Shown: positions 35,399-45,632, counted from the stretch's first letter. The stretch: DNA of 51,094 bases from Caldisericia bacterium (GCA_017992555.1 JAGOOK010000008.1:1-51094); one strand, 5' to 3'. Numbers and translations are program-made. The notes: generated by a model not told the origin, from the sequence alone.

Positions 35399-36811
35399 TC
35401 AAATCAATTCGTACATCTCAAATTCTACTGGATGGGGTGTTCTTTCAATCCTCAGATGATCCTGCATCTTGTCTGATACAAACTTTTCAAGCATCCCTTT
35501 CGTGAAAACTCCACCATCAAGGAGGAATTGGTGGTCTTTCTGCAATGCTTCCAGCGCTTCCTTGAGTGATGCTGGAACGGAAACCGGTGGCTCCCAGCCC
35601 TTGTCCATCTTTTCGAGTGGGCCGAATGTTCCTTCTGGATTGAGGTTCTTCTTGACTCCATCAAGTCCGGCCATGAGGATAGCGGAAAGGGCCAGATATG
35701 GGTTGAAAGTTGCATCACCAACACGGTATTCAAAGCGCTTTTCTTCTGGCTGGGTGGCGTAAGCTGGTATCCTTACTGCAGCATTCCTGTTTGCCATGCC
35801 ATAGCAACAGTTGCAAGGTGCCTCGTATCCCCTGACAAGCCTCTTGTAAGAGTTTGTGGATGGGTTGGTGATGGCCGTAATGGCCGGTGCGTGTGTAAGA
35901 ATTCCAGCGAGGAACGAGAGTGCCATTTTCGAAAGACCCATGTATCCATTTGGATCGTGGAACACAAGTTCGCCATTCTTGCCCTTCATCAGGAAGTGGA
36001 CGTGGAGTCCGTTTCCGGCCTCTCCAAAGATTGGCTTTGGAAGGAAGCTGGCGTATGAACCAAATTCCTGAGCAGTGTTGCGGATTATGTATTTTCCAAG
36101 AATAATGCAATCGGCAGCAACCATGCTGTCCATGAGGTTGAATTCCACCTCACACTGACCAGGTCCACCAACTTCGTGATGATGGTACTTAACATCATAT
36201 CCAAGCGAGGTGAGTCTTCTTACTGCCTCAACTCTGGTCTGATACTGTGTATCATTTGGCGGAACCGAGTGGTATCCACCTTTTTTGGGGAGCCTTGTTG
36301 CAAAAGAGTAATCATCATCCTGCGATCCCCAATACCCTTCGTCGGAAATAATCTCTGCCGACATTGCTTGTGGATCGGTTCTTACAAGCAGATCATTGAA
36401 GAGGTAGAACTCAAGTTCCGGGCCCCATGTGGCTACATCAGCCACACCGAGAGATTGCATGTAAGCGCAAGCCTTTCTCAGGATGCCTCTTGGATCTGAT
36501 TCGTATGGCTTTACATCCTGGGCCGCTTCATAAACATCGCACATGAATGTGGCAGTAGGGTCTTCAAGGCAAGGATCAAGCTCAACAAAATCTTTTATGA
36601 CCGGACGGGCAACAAAATCAGACTTGCCGGTCTCTGCAAAACCAAAATTGGAACCATCAAAACCAAAACCGAACTGTAGCTTCTTTTCGGTGATATTGGT
36701 TGTCGGAATTGTCACATGGCGGAGCCTTCCATAAAAATCAACAATCTTGAAGTCAACCATGTCGGCCTCAAGCGCCTTTATTTGCTCGATGATTTTTGTG
36801 TACTTATCCAT
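35399..36811 (-). CDS. glnA: Glutamine synthetase, type I
   Basis: 470 residues. GSI hallmarks: FDGSNFGF, WGPELEFYLF, HHHEVGGPGQCEVEF, GNGLHVHF, NPSTNSYKRLVRGYEAP and a C-terminus RTPHPVEFEMYEL like the GSI-beta group. It makes glutamine from glutamate, ammonia and ATP. The loop that carries the adenylylated tyrosine (NLYDLP) in GSI-beta enzymes is replaced at 389-409 by FGPLEKMDKGWEPP, with no tyrosine, so adenylylation control is unlikely. It overlaps korC by 8 nt behind AGGAGG, placing it under the same transcript as 2-oxoacid oxidoreductase. Confidence 0.97.
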   Translation of the reverse strand: MDKYTKIIEQIKALEADMVDFKIVDFYGRLRHVTIPTTNITEKKLQFGFGFDGSNFGFAETGKSDFVARPVIKDFVELDPCLEDPTATFMCDVYEAAQDVKPYESDPRGILRKACAYMQSLGVADVATWGPELEFYLFNDLLVRTDPQAMSAEIISDEGYWGSQDDDYSFATRLPKKGGYHSVPPNDTQYQTRVEAVRRLTSLGYDVKYHHHEVGGPGQCEVEFNLMDSMVAADCIILGKYIIRNTAQEFGSYASFLPKPIFGEAGNGLHVHFLMKGKNGELVFHDPNGYMGLSKMALSFLAGILTHAPAITAITNPSTNSYKRLVRGYEAPCNCCYGMANRNAAVRIPAYATQPEEKRFEYRVGDATFNPYLALSAILMAGLDGVKKNLNPEGTFGPLEKMDKGWEPPVSVPASLKEALEALQKDHQFLLDGGVFTKGMLEKFVSDKMQDHLRIERTPHPVEFEMYELI

Positions 36812-37403
36812 TCTTGACCTCCTGGGCTATTTTGTAACCAATGTCTAGGGCTTTTTGGTTGTTTGATTTGAATTCAGGCCTGAAATTTTCATGAACAGCG
36901 CGCTCAAGAGATTCTCTGCCAACTATCTCTGTAAAACCAACAATCAGTCCAAGCGACATGACATTTATCGCAGTTCCTGTTTTCAGCTCTTTTATCAGTT
37001 CAGACCACATCGGGATTCCAATTGCAAACGGTCCATCACCCGTTGACTTCTCGTCTGGTATCAACACAGAATCAAAAATTATCAGACCGTCTTTTTTGAC
37101 ATCGACTCTGTATTTTTCAAGACCTTCTGATGTTAGCGCAAGCAAAACATCTGGATTGACAAGTTTCGGGAAATATATATCGCCTTCTCTGATGACTGTT
37201 TCAGATTTTGTCGAGCCGCCTCTTGCCTCGGCACCATAAACCTGTGACTGGAGAACATTGTGTCCCTCATAAACACCAGCTTTGGCAAGAATGACTGATG
37301 CGGTTACAAGCCCGTGTCCGCCAGAGCCAGTAAATCTTATTGATTCAGCTTTTTTCCCTCCAAAAATTTTATGACTTATACTCTTCCAGGAAAAATCACT
37401 CAT
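36804..37403 (-). CDS. korC: 2-oxoacid:ferredoxin oxidoreductase, gamma subunit
   Basis: 199 residues from ATG 37403 (MSDFSWKSISHKIFGGKK). I prefer that start to 37469 because it gives an 8-nt overlap with korB and a GGCGG site. The gamma-domain motif is IRFTGSGGHGLVTAS, followed by QVYGAEARGGSTKSETVI. It completes the KorABCD complex that oxidatively decarboxylates 2-oxoglutarate (or another 2-oxoacid) to acyl-CoA, reducing ferredoxin. Confidence 0.93.
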   Translation of the reverse strand: MSDFSWKSISHKIFGGKKAESIRFTGSGGHGLVTASVILAKAGVYEGHNVLQSQVYGAEARGGSTKSETVIREGDIYFPKLVNPDVLLALTSEGLEKYRVDVKKDGLIIFDSVLIPDEKSTGDGPFAIGIPMWSELIKELKTGTAINVMSLGLIVGFTEIVGRESLERAVHENFRPEFKSNNQKALDIGYKIAQEVKNG

Positions 37404-38223
37404 GGTGGACCGCCTTTCTTGTAGAAAGTATGCAAGCCCTGTAGTGGTCAAGGAATGTCGGCTTTTCAACGTCCTGTATTACACCTCTTGCGAATTTCCC
37501 AGCTTTATCACCCGGTTCAAGCGAATCATACTTTTCTTTTGGAACCAGAATTGAAGCCTGGGTCTTGATCAGGTCGATTGGTTTGCCAAGGCGGTTGTTT
37601 CTACCATAGTTGGTTGGGCACTGGGTAAAGATGTCGATTGCTGCAAAACCATTTTTGGCAAGGGCCAACTTCATGAGTTTCACCAGCTCGTTGAAGTAGA
37701 GTGTTCCAGTTCTCGCAACAAACGGTGCACCAGCTCCGACGAGAAGGTCAGTGATACTAAAGGGGTCTTCCACGTGCCCGCATGGCGAAGTGGTCGTGAA
37801 CGAGCCAAGTGGTGTCGTTGGGCTGTATTGACCGCCAGTCATACCGTAGGTGTAGTTATTGACGATAAAGAGGGTCAGGTCCATATTGCGCCTTGCAGCA
37901 TGGATAAGGTGATTGCCACCAATTGAGGAGGCATCACCGTCACCACTCACAATGATCACCTTGAGGTTCGGGTTAGCAAGCTTTGCGCCAACAGCAAAGG
38001 CCACCGGCCTCCCATGCAACGTGTGCAGTGAATCAAAGATTGTGTATGTGGCAATTCTTGATGAACACCCTATTCCACCAACAATCAGTATCTGTGTTGG
38101 GTCCCAGCCAAGCTCGTCTATGGCCTGGGCCATTGCATGCATTACTTCACCATTTCCACAGCCAGGACAAAAAACATGTGGCAGCTTGTCCTGTTTGAAA
38201 TATTTCAGGATTTGTTCCCTCAT
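37396..38223 (-). CDS. korB: 2-oxoacid:ferredoxin oxidoreductase, beta subunit (thiamine diphosphate)
   Basis: 275 residues. FCPGCGNG at the N-terminus; the thiamine diphosphate motif VSGDGDASSIGGNHLIHA followed by NNYTYGMTGGQYSPT. It holds the TPP cofactor and part of the active site. The ATG overlaps korA by 4 nt. The family assignment is secure; 2-oxoglutarate as substrate rests on overall similarity and the four-gene layout. Confidence 0.94.
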   Translation of the reverse strand: MREQILKYFKQDKLPHVFCPGCGNGEVMHAMAQAIDELGWDPTQILIVGGIGCSSRIATYTIFDSLHTLHGRPVAFAVGAKLANPNLKVIIVSGDGDASSIGGNHLIHAARRNMDLTLFIVNNYTYGMTGGQYSPTTPLGSFTTTSPCGHVEDPFSITDLLVGAGAPFVARTGTLYFNELVKLMKLALAKNGFAAIDIFTQCPTNYGRNNRLGKPIDLIKTQASILVPKEKYDSLEPGDKAGKFARGVIQDVEKPTFLDHYRACILSTRKAVHHE

Positions 38224-39341
38224 GCCTGCTCAGCCACCTTTCTAAGCTGGTCTGGCGTTATCAGTTCGCCGTCCCATCTGTTGACGGAAACAATTTTCTT
38301 TGTGTCGCCAAAAAGTCTCTGGATTTCCCTGACCATCTGGCCCATGTTTAGCTCTGGAACAACAATAACTTTGGCTTTTTTCAGTTTTTCCTTGACGAGC
38401 TTGTCGTGGAAAGGCCATATTGTAACAAGCCTTAAAAAGCCCCATTTTGGGTTCTTTGAATCGTTTAGCACCTGGAGAACAGTCCTGTGGGAGGCACCAT
38501 AAGAAACAAAGACTAGTTCGGAGCTTTCGAGGTTATATTCTTCTGTTTCATAGAACTCGTCAATATATTTTTCGACCTTGTCTACCAGCCTCTTGTTGAA
38601 TCTCTCCGCAACTTCGGCAGAGGTGTTCTGGAAACCGGACTCATCATGATAAAGTGCTGTGACAACCGTCCTGAAACCAGTTCCAAATTTGGCCTGGTGA
38701 GGCACCAGCCTTTCGTCAGGCTGGAATGTTTTGTAATTTCTTGGGTCTTTTGGCTCTACGCGTGGCTCAACGTAGAGCTTTTCATCAACATCAATCTGGA
38801 CCCTCTCTCTCATATGGGCAATGGTTTCATCGGTCAGGAAAATGACTGGCGTTCTGAACCTTTCAGAGAGATTGACTGCTTTCACCATGAGGTAATAAGA
38901 TTCCTTGACCGATGCCGGGCAGAGGGCGATTATTGGATGATCACCATGTGTACCCCATTTTGCCTGCATTACATCAGCTTGTGTGGGCTTAGTTGGAAGG
39001 CCTGTTGACGGACCACCCCTCATTACATCAACAATTACGAGTGGAACTTCCGCCATTATGGCATACCCAAGACCTTCCTGCATTAAAGAGAACCCCGGCC
39101 CTGATGTTGCCGTTATGGCTTTCGCACCAGCAAGTGAAGCACCTATGAGCGATGCAATCGATGCAATCTCGTCTTCCATCTGAATAAAAATTCCATCTCT
39201 TGACGGCAGGGCATAAGCCATGAATTCGGCTACTTCAGTTGAAGGAGTTATTGGGTATCCGGCAAAATAATTGACCCCGGCCTTCAGGGCACCCTGGGCT
39301 ACAGCATGAGATCCTTGCCAAAGGTATGATTCAATCGCCAT
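38220..39341 (-). CDS. korA: 2-oxoacid:ferredoxin oxidoreductase, alpha subunit
   Basis: 373 residues. The alpha domain begins GAVAQG-like (SHAVAQGALKAGVNYFAGYPITPST), with the catalytic loop QMEDEIASIA, TSGPGFSLMQEG and GPSTGLPTKPTQ of the KorA/VorB group. The C-terminal domain II (about 265-373) shapes CoA binding. It overlaps korD by 11 nt and korB by 4 nt. Confidence 0.95.
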   Translation of the reverse strand: MAIESYLWQGSHAVAQGALKAGVNYFAGYPITPSTEVAEFMAYALPSRDGIFIQMEDEIASIASLIGASLAGAKAITATSGPGFSLMQEGLGYAIMAEVPLVIVDVMRGGPSTGLPTKPTQADVMQAKWGTHGDHPIIALCPASVKESYYLMVKAVNLSERFRTPVIFLTDETIAHMRERVQIDVDEKLYVEPRVEPKDPRNYKTFQPDERLVPHQAKFGTGFRTVVTALYHDESGFQNTSAEVAERFNKRLVDKVEKYIDEFYETEEYNLESSELVFVSYGASHRTVLQVLNDSKNPKWGFLRLVTIWPFHDKLVKEKLKKAKVIVVPELNMGQMVREIQRLFGDTKKIVSVNRWDGELITPDQLRKVAEQA

Positions 39342-39531
39342 TTTTGGTCACCTCCAGTGCGAAATCGGGGCAAATATTGTAACACTGTAAACACCCGATG
39401 CACGGCTCGTCGTTTAGCACAACAACCTGCCCCCTTTCATTCACACCAAAAACTTCCTTTGGGCAAATGAACATGCAAAGCTGGCACGACTTACACATTT
39501 TCCTGAAAAGCTCAACCTTAAATTTTTTCAT
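39331..39531 (-). CDS. korD: 2x[4Fe-4S] ferredoxin subunit of the 2-oxoacid oxidoreductase
   Basis: 66 residues with two complete cluster motifs: Cys13/16/19/23 (CKSCQLCMFICP) and Cys44/47/50/54 (CIGCLQCYNICP). It passes electrons from the TPP site to free ferredoxin. It is first in korDABC, with an AGGGTG site, 8 nt after the glyS stop, so there is no room for a separate promoter in the gap. Confidence 0.95.
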   Translation of the reverse strand: MKKFKVELFRKMCKSCQLCMFICPKEVFGVNERGQVVVLNDEPCIGCLQCYNICPDFALEVTKNGD

Positions 39532-39539
39532 TTGACACC

Positions 39540-41576
39540 CTAGATTGCTATCTCGACAAAATCCGAGACCTCTCTATATTTTTGAAGCAAACCTGAAAGA
39601 AAACTCTTTCTGTTTGCTTTTATCTTCTCGTCTTCGGCATTGACCATGACTGTGTCAAAATATTTTTCTGCAGTATCAGTGAGGTTGCAAAGCAATCTCA
39701 ATTTTTCTGTAAAATCATTGCTAGATGCAACAGATTTGAACACATTGTTGCAGGAAACCTCAAATTCTCTCTCAACATCATCTTCAAAAAGTGATACGTC
39801 ATAATTTCCAGTTGGAGCATAATCTCTAAGGATGTTGTTGAGCCTTTTTGCAGTGGCAACTATGCCGGCAAATTCTTTTGACTCATATATCGCCTGCATT
39901 GCATCAGCCCTGCCTGTGACCTCTTTCAATTTCTCAATTCCAGGAGAAATCGCCGCCCTGACAACATCATAGCGGTAACCTTTTGACCTCAAATAATTCT
40001 CCAGCCTAGCTTTTATGAAATCAACAGATTTCTGGACAGCATCATCGCTCTGCTTGAACCCAATCTTGCTGCAAGAAACAAGCAGGTCGGTCAAATTAAT
40101 AGAGAGTGATCCTTCTACAAGAACTCTTATTATTCCAATAGCAAAACGCCTTACTCCAAATGGATCTGCTGAACCTTTTGGCATATTGCCGGAAGCAGCA
40201 ATGTTCACTAGCGAATCGGCCTTGTCAACAAGCGAGAGGGTTTGCCCAATGACAGATGACGGCACAAGGTCATCCTCGCCTGCTGGCAGGTATTGTTCAG
40301 ATATCGCTAATGCCACTTCCATGTCCTCGCCATCAAGCTGGGCATACAATCCACCAATCCTGCCCTGAAGGTCATCATGCTCATGGACCATTGAGGATGC
40401 AAGATCAGCTTTGGCAAGCGAACATGCCTTTTCCAGCTTGTTTTTATCAACACCAAGCTGGGTCGTTTTGGCAAGTGCGACGAGCCTTTCCGTTTTGTCA
40501 TGAAGTGTGCCGAGACCTTTAAGGAAAGCCACGCCAGAAAGTTTGTCTGCAAAATCAGCCAGCTTTTTCTTTCTGTCTTCAGCAAAAAAGAACCTCGCAT
40601 CAGAGAGTCTTCCCAACAGAACTTTCAACTCACCCTCAAGTACAGTCTGTGCTATCTGCGCAGGGCCATTGATCACAAATGCAAAATTGTTTGTTATTTT
40701 GCCGTCTTTCGTAAACGGGATAAACCTGAGGTCTCCCATAAGAACGGTTTTAATGACCAGCTCTGGCGCCGACTCCAGATAATCAAACGGGAATTCTCCC
40801 TGCCAGACCAGAGGTCTTTCGACAATGCTGGCAAGTTCATCAAGAAGGCTCTTGTTCTTCAATGCTTCCATTCCCAATGAAGAGGCAAGTTTTTGCGCTT
40901 TTTCAAAAATATGTTCGGAGCGTTCTTCCAGATTGCCCACCACGCCTAAGGAGGAGAGCACTTCGGGATATTTTGATGCAGTCGCTATCTCAACTTTTCT
41001 TGAACGTTCCGGCCTTGGAGACATGGTGAAATTTGATGATTTGGTGTTGCCAATGGAAACGTCAATTATAACGTCATCAGACATTGCAATGATCCACCGG
41101 ATTGGCCTTACCCAGGAGATACCGGTTTCATCCCAGCGCATCGAATGTGGGTGCGGGAATGAAAGAACTATCTTGGAAAGCGAAGACGAAACGACCTCTT
41201 CGATGGTTTTCCCTGGTACTTCTTTTTTGGCAGTCGCATAAATACCACCACCAATCTCCCCAAAAACCACATCTTTTGGTTCAATGCCGACCTTTGTGGC
41301 AAACCCTTGAAGGGCCTTTGTTGGGTTTCCATCTTTATCAAAACAGGCGGATTTTGGCGGTCCCTTCTCTTCAACGGTTTTAGATGGGCCAGACTCCTGC
41401 ACACTGTCAAAAAGTAGCGCCAGTCTTCTTGGGGTAGCAAATGTCTTTGGACTGGAGAAGGAAAGCTCGGCTTCCTTCAAGGCTCCACACATTCCCTCCA
41501 TAAGATAAATAATGGCTGGTTTTACCAGCCTAGAGGGTAATTCTTCGCAACCAATCTCGATTAAAAGGCTACGCAT
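39540..41576 (-). CDS. glyS: Glycyl-tRNA synthetase, beta subunit
   Basis: 678 residues from ATG 41576 ([17 protein letters not shown]), with an 8-nt overlap with glyQ and an AGAGG site; the nine extra residues to 41603 lack support. It has the B3/B4-like and HD-like middle regions ([19 protein letters not shown]) and the DALR-type anticodon-binding C-terminus (about 575-678). It binds tRNA-Gly and works only with GlyQ as an alpha2-beta2 enzyme. Confidence 0.97.
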   Translation of the reverse strand: MRSLLIEIGCEELPSRLVKPAIIYLMEGMCGALKEAELSFSSPKTFATPRRLALLFDSVQESGPSKTVEEKGPPKSACFDKDGNPTKALQGFATKVGIEPKDVVFGEIGGGIYATAKKEVPGKTIEEVVSSSLSKIVLSFPHPHSMRWDETGISWVRPIRWIIAMSDDVIIDVSIGNTKSSNFTMSPRPERSRKVEIATASKYPEVLSSLGVVGNLEERSEHIFEKAQKLASSLGMEALKNKSLLDELASIVERPLVWQGEFPFDYLESAPELVIKTVLMGDLRFIPFTKDGKITNNFAFVINGPAQIAQTVLEGELKVLLGRLSDARFFFAEDRKKKLADFADKLSGVAFLKGLGTLHDKTERLVALAKTTQLGVDKNKLEKACSLAKADLASSMVHEHDDLQGRIGGLYAQLDGEDMEVALAISEQYLPAGEDDLVPSSVIGQTLSLVDKADSLVNIAASGNMPKGSADPFGVRRFAIGIIRVLVEGSLSINLTDLLVSCSKIGFKQSDDAVQKSVDFIKARLENYLRSKGYRYDVVRAAISPGIEKLKEVTGRADAMQAIYESKEFAGIVATAKRLNNILRDYAPTGNYDVSLFEDDVEREFEVSCNNVFKSVASSNDFTEKLRLLCNLTDTAEKYFDTVMVNAEDEKIKANRKSFLSGLLQKYREVSDFVEIAI

Positions 41577-42414
41577 TCCCGACCTCTTGGTATAACATCG
41601 CACATTTTCGGGTCAAGTCTCTAATGCGAGCAATAATAAGCGCTCTTTCCGAAACAGACACGGCCCCTCTTGCATCTAGGAGGTTAAATAGGTGGGAGCA
41701 CTTGAGCGCATATTCATAAGCAGGCATGTATAGTTGGGCTTCGATACACCTGTTTGATTCCTTTTCACATATCCCAAACATAGTCTTCAGCGATTCAACA
41801 TCGGCCAGTTCAAACCCATATTTGCAAAGTTCGTATTCGGCCCTTTTTCTGAGATCACCATATGTAACGTCTTCATTCCAGCCAAGCTCGAAACCGTTAT
41901 CCTTACGTTCCGAATACATGGCAAGCCTCTCAATTCCATAGGTAAGCTCCACAGACGGTGGATCGAGCTCGCAACCACCTGCCTGCTGGAAATACGTGAA
42001 CTGGGTCACTTCCTGCCCGTCCATCCATACTTCCCAACCAACACCGGCAGCACCAAGGGTTGGAGACTCCCAGTTGTCCTCGATGAAGCGCATGTCATGC
42101 TTTTCATAATCAATTCCAAGAACTTTCAGGCTCTCAAGGTATATGTCCTGCACGTTTGCTGGCGGTGGCTTCAGTATTACCTGGAACTGGTGGTGGATGT
42201 AGAACCTGTAGGGGCTGTCACCGTACCTGCCATCAGCAGGTCTTCTGGAAGGCTGGACATAGGCAACTTTCCATGGTTTTGGCCCAAGGACACCAAAAAA
42301 GCTGTATGGTACCATTGTTCCAGCACCCACTTCCATGTCAAAAGGTTCACCGATGAGGCATCCTTTTTCTTTCCAGTAGCCCTTGAGAGCCAGGATAATA
42401 GCTTCAATCGTCAT
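41569..42414 (-). CDS. glyQ: Glycyl-tRNA synthetase, alpha subunit
   Basis: 281 residues. The class II catalytic subunit with [44 protein letters not shown] and FTYFQQAGG. It activates glycine and charges tRNA-Gly together with GlyS. It overlaps the CBS gene by 4 nt (ATGA) upstream. No T-box leader is possible at this position, since the upstream gene abuts it. Confidence 0.98.
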   Translation of the reverse strand: MTIEAIILALKGYWKEKGCLIGEPFDMEVGAGTMVPYSFFGVLGPKPWKVAYVQPSRRPADGRYGDSPYRFYIHHQFQVILKPPPANVQDIYLESLKVLGIDYEKHDMRFIEDNWESPTLGAAGVGWEVWMDGQEVTQFTYFQQAGGCELDPPSVELTYGIERLAMYSERKDNGFELGWNEDVTYGDLRKRAEYELCKYGFELADVESLKTMFGICEKESNRCIEAQLYMPAYEYALKCSHLFNLLDARGAVSVSERALIIARIRDLTRKCAMLYQEVGNA

Positions 42415-42800
42415 TTAAGCATTCCCTTTATTATGTCCTTTCTGGACAGGATTCCAACAAGCTTGCCATCTGAGATGACCGGCAACTGCTTTATTTTTGT
42501 GGCCGAAAAAATAGCAACGGCCTGGGACAATTCTGCGTCTGGATGAATGGTGATGGGATTTTTTGTCATGAGCGTGGTGACATTCATGTTTGTAAGTTGC
42601 ATCGGATCAAACTCCCTTGAGAACATCTCCGACCTGGAAATGATGTCTCCCTCGGTGAGCATTCCAACCACATGCATGTCCTGGTCTACAACAGGAAGGC
42701 CATTGATTCTTCTTTTTATGATTGTTTCCAGCATCTGGCCAATACTTGTGGTGCTGTAAACGAAAAGCACCTCGTCTTCCATCAGGTCACGAATCCTCAT
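42411..42800 (-). CDS. CBS-domain-pair protein
   Basis: 129 residues from ATG 42800 ([13 protein letters not shown]). The AAAGGAGG site lies 7 nt before this ATG but only 1-2 nt before the earlier ATG at 42806. Two CBS motifs: [21 protein letters not shown] (about 36-56) and [20 protein letters not shown] (about 104-123). A stand-alone Bateman module binds adenine nucleotides or similar ligands and regulates a partner, unknown here. It overlaps the polymerase gene by 14 nt. Confidence 0.92.
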   Translation of the reverse strand: MRIRDLMEDEVLFVYSTTSIGQMLETIIKRRINGLPVVDQDMHVVGMLTEGDIISRSEMFSREFDPMQLTNMNVTTLMTKNPITIHPDAELSQAVAIFSATKIKQLPVISDGKLVGILSRKDIIKGMLK

Positions 42801-44145
42801 TCTCATTCCTCCTTTCTTTGTATGCAAAACTGGCGGCTAAACCCGCCATTACCCAAAAAGATATGTTGAGCGGAGTGATGTCCCACAGGTTTTCAAAGAG
42901 CAAGTGAACACAAAAAGCCACCATTCCACCGATTATTCCAGCAACGAGATACCTGTCTTTTTCAAGCGCGGCCCTCAGGCCTCTGAAAGCGTCCCTTATC
43001 GATGATACAAGGAGAAACAGGAACGATGCAATTCCGAAAAGGCCATAGTTCGACAATATTAGAAGGTAGTAGTTATCTACATATAGTCCACCAAAAGCCT
43101 GGATTCCATAGGCCACCGCTCCACCAAACCCGCCCGGGCCAACACCAAAGAAGGGGTGCTCCGAGAAAATCTGGAGGGCTGTGTCCCATCTGAATGTTCT
43201 ACCAAGAGAGGCATCCCTTACAGCAAACTCGTCAGAAAAGATGGTCGAAAAGCGCAGCCTCAAGTCTGGCAGCAGCAGGATAGCCGAAGCAAGCAAGATC
43301 ATGAATATTCCGATCCACCATCTTTTATTGGAAGCAATGGCGAAGACGCACAGACCAATGCCAAGCCCTATCCAGGCAGCCCTGTTGAGGGTCGCGTACA
43401 ATCCAAAAAAGATCACAGCCGCAAGGGCAAAATATATTATTTTGGGGAGCAGTTTTTTGATTTTGAAGGCCATCCCTATCGACATTGGAAGCACAAGTGC
43501 CAGAAAACCGGCAGTTGCATTGGGACTTCCAAGGAAACTGGTTGCCCTTGTGATGTTGACTGCTTCTTTCTTGTCAAGCCAGCCCTGCGGAGTAAAAGCG
43601 CCAGATGCCCTCTGCAAAAGCCCGTATCCGGCGACCAGCACAGCACATAATATCATCAGTGAAGCAACATGAAGGATAACTTTTCTGTCAAAATTAGCAT
43701 TGATTATGACAAAGAAGATTATTGATCCCTGGAGTACCGACCTTATGGCAGTCAGGATGTGACCATACGGAAGGCCAGAGAGCAATCCGGAAATTACGGA
43801 CACAACAAAAAAGGTTGCTACTGCCCACCAGACAATACTCGATTTAATCCTGAGTTGGCCTTCTTTTGCCAGCTTCCACACAATAGCAACAACAATCAGG
43901 ACATACATGGCATCGTCCCAGTATGAGCCGACTCCACCCGCGTATGTTCTGATAAGACCATCTGCTATCGCAGAAAAAGAGAGCGCCGCAATGCCAATTT
44001 CAGGTCTGAAAAAAACCGCCAAACCAAGGGCAGCAAGCGCAACAAAAACAAAAATGATCGGGACGTTCCCGAAGATGGCAATAATAGCAAACAGCACGCC
44101 AAGGACAACCAGTACGATCGGTAGATTTATTTTGTTCCTATTCAT
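42787..44145 (-). CDS. O-antigen ligase / Wzy-like polysaccharide polymerase
   Basis: 452 residues from ATG 44145 (MNRNKINLPIVLVVL), an 8-nt overlap with the upstream membrane-protein gene; a TTG at 44148 just before it is less likely. It has about eleven to twelve membrane helices and, in a large extracytoplasmic loop, RTFRWDTALQIFSEHPFFGVGPGGFG, the WaaL/Wzy-type H-P-x-x-G-x-G pattern. It probably polymerizes or ligates a surface glycan. The neighbours MurJ and LCP protein agree with an envelope role. Confidence 0.88.
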   Translation of the reverse strand: MNRNKINLPIVLVVLGVLFAIIAIFGNVPIIFVFVALAALGLAVFFRPEIGIAALSFSAIADGLIRTYAGGVGSYWDDAMYVLIVVAIVWKLAKEGQLRIKSSIVWWAVATFFVVSVISGLLSGLPYGHILTAIRSVLQGSIIFFVIINANFDRKVILHVASLMILCAVLVAGYGLLQRASGAFTPQGWLDKKEAVNITRATSFLGSPNATAGFLALVLPMSIGMAFKIKKLLPKIIYFALAAVIFFGLYATLNRAAWIGLGIGLCVFAIASNKRWWIGIFMILLASAILLLPDLRLRFSTIFSDEFAVRDASLGRTFRWDTALQIFSEHPFFGVGPGGFGGAVAYGIQAFGGLYVDNYYLLILSNYGLFGIASFLFLLVSSIRDAFRGLRAALEKDRYLVAGIIGGMVAFCVHLLFENLWDITPLNISFWVMAGLAASFAYKERRNENEDS

Positions 44146-44731
44146 CAAGAGAGTCCACCCATTTTATGATCCAGCTTGCTTCAATCATGTCTTTCAGGGT
44201 GCCTTTCGTCATGGTGAGCAGGATTGACAGGCAGAACATGGCGAAAACCAGCAACAAACCTCTAAGCGAGATACCAACAACGACAAGCCTGAAAATGCCA
44301 TATACAGAGAAAAAAGCAGACCCGAGCCAGCCAACGACCCAGAGCGGCCTCTCAGCAAACGCCAAGCGGATGGCCAGAAGAATTGGAACATACCTGGATC
44401 TTGAAAGAGAAGAACCTTCTTTGTTTGCATTGGAAACATTCTTCAAAAAACCTTCCCACGAAACCTCAAGTTTTTGGCTAAAAAAACTTTTATTTTGTGT
44501 GATCGGTTTGAGCGAAAATCCTCTTCCCGCGATCCAGAAAATAAACAATGACCCAGAGCCAAGCTTGTCAAAAAACCCGACAAGGGCATCAAAGACCTTT
44601 CTGGTGACCGACTTCTCCCAGAAATTGCCAATTATGCAAAGGCAATTACGGGTTTGACTTGACTGGATCAGAGCCTGTAAGGAAATTTTCTGAAACAAGT
44701 TTTTCAATCTCCACCTTATTTGGAATGACAT
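44138..44731 (-). CDS. Small membrane protein upstream of the polymerase, function unknown
   Basis: Up to 197 residues. The 3' end is clear, but the start is not: ATG 44731 overlaps the LCP gene by 86 nt with no good ribosome site, and the only other in-frame candidates near the LCP stop are ATA/ATT codons. It has two membrane helices near the C-terminus (about 130-175) behind a soluble part with FLKNVSNANKEGSSLSRSRYV. I do not recognise the family. Long soluble segments followed by such helices resemble the front part of some single-chain polysaccharide polymerases, so this and the next gene may be a split version. That is inference. Confidence 0.65.
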   Translation of the reverse strand: MSFQIRWRLKNLFQKISLQALIQSSQTRNCLCIIGNFWEKSVTRKVFDALVGFFDKLGSGSLFIFWIAGRGFSLKPITQNKSFFSQKLEVSWEGFLKNVSNANKEGSSLSRSRYVPILLAIRLAFAERPLWVVGWLGSAFFSVYGIFRLVVVGISLRGLLLVFAMFCLSILLTMTKGTLKDMIEASWIIKWVDSLDE

Positions 44732-45632
44732 AGCTTATTTTGTTGACATATTGGTCTATACCTGGGAAGCCCAAAACCTTGACTCCATCAGGCCCAACGT
44801 CTTTCATTTTTGTTGCCAGCCTTATCATCATGGATGGGGTAAGGTCAGTCTCAATTGCATCAGTTGCGGCCTGCATGACCTGGCCAAGCTTGAACCAGTT
44901 CTTTGGTGAAGAGGCCTCTTTGAGGATTGCCTTCATAAAGTTTGCCTGGCGGGCAACCCTGCCCATTGGCTTCCCATCAACGAGGACAAAATCAGCAAGG
45001 TCAGATCTATATCTGACATACTGGAGGGCCATGCTTCCATTGAGGTGCTGGTAGCCTTTTTTCAGGTCAATCTTGAACTTGTCAATCGGATCGTAATAGA
45101 GCATGTCTTTCTCGACATTAAGATCTATGCCGCCGAGCTTGTCTATTATGTCGGAAAATCCCCTGAAATTCGTTTTTACATAAGCATCAATCTTTATACC
45201 AAGGAGTTCTTCCACCGTCTCGATAAGGAAAGGCGTACCAAATTTGAAATTAAAAGCCGGATTATTGCAGGCGTTTATTTTGCATACTCCAAGCCCCTGC
45301 GGATTGACCATTGTGTCTCTTGGAACAGAGAGCATTTTCAGGTTGTTCTCTTTGGCGTAGTAAGAAGCAACCATCAAAACATCTGACCTTGCAGATTCCT
45401 TGAGTGAAGGCGCATCAACACCGATTATCAGGATGTTCACTCTCTTGCTAAAATTCAGGCTGGCCACCGGACGTGCTGGGTCTGAAACAAACTGGTTGGA
45501 ATTGAACTGGCCGAGCAGTCCGTAGAAGTAGTTGAAAACAAAAAACAGCAATATAAAACCCACCGCAAATATCCCGAGAAACCATGGGAGACAGGGGCTC
45601 CTTTTTTTTCTTTTTCTTATGGGACTGCTCAT
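44646..45632 (-). CDS. LytR-CpsA-Psr (LCP) family protein
   Basis: 328 residues: basic cytoplasmic tip, one membrane helix (about 13-35), then the LCP domain with ARSDVLMVASYY, KMLSVPRDTMV and NGSMALQYVRYRSD. LCP enzymes transfer lipid-linked polymers onto peptidoglycan, acting outside the membrane. The first codons hold an A8 run (45602-45609). It overlaps murJ by 4 nt (ATGA). With MurJ and the polymerase it forms an envelope-assembly block. Confidence 0.93.
   Translation of the reverse strand: MSSPIRKRKKRSPCLPWFLGIFAVGFILLFFVFNYFYGLLGQFNSNQFVSDPARPVASLNFSKRVNILIIGVDAPSLKESARSDVLMVASYYAKENNLKMLSVPRDTMVNPQGLGVCKINACNNPAFNFKFGTPFLIETVEELLGIKIDAYVKTNFRGFSDIIDKLGGIDLNVEKDMLYYDPIDKFKIDLKKGYQHLNGSMALQYVRYRSDLADFVLVDGKPMGRVARQANFMKAILKEASSPKNWFKLGQVMQAATDAIETDLTPSMMIRLATKMKDVGPDGVKVLGFPGIDQYVNKISYVIPNKVEIEKLVSENFLTGSDPVKSNP

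Noticed and set aside
45602..45609. A8 run near the LCP start as a phase-variation tract
   Set aside because: The frame is intact and a Lys/Arg-rich cytoplasmic tip explains it; there is no evidence of variation.
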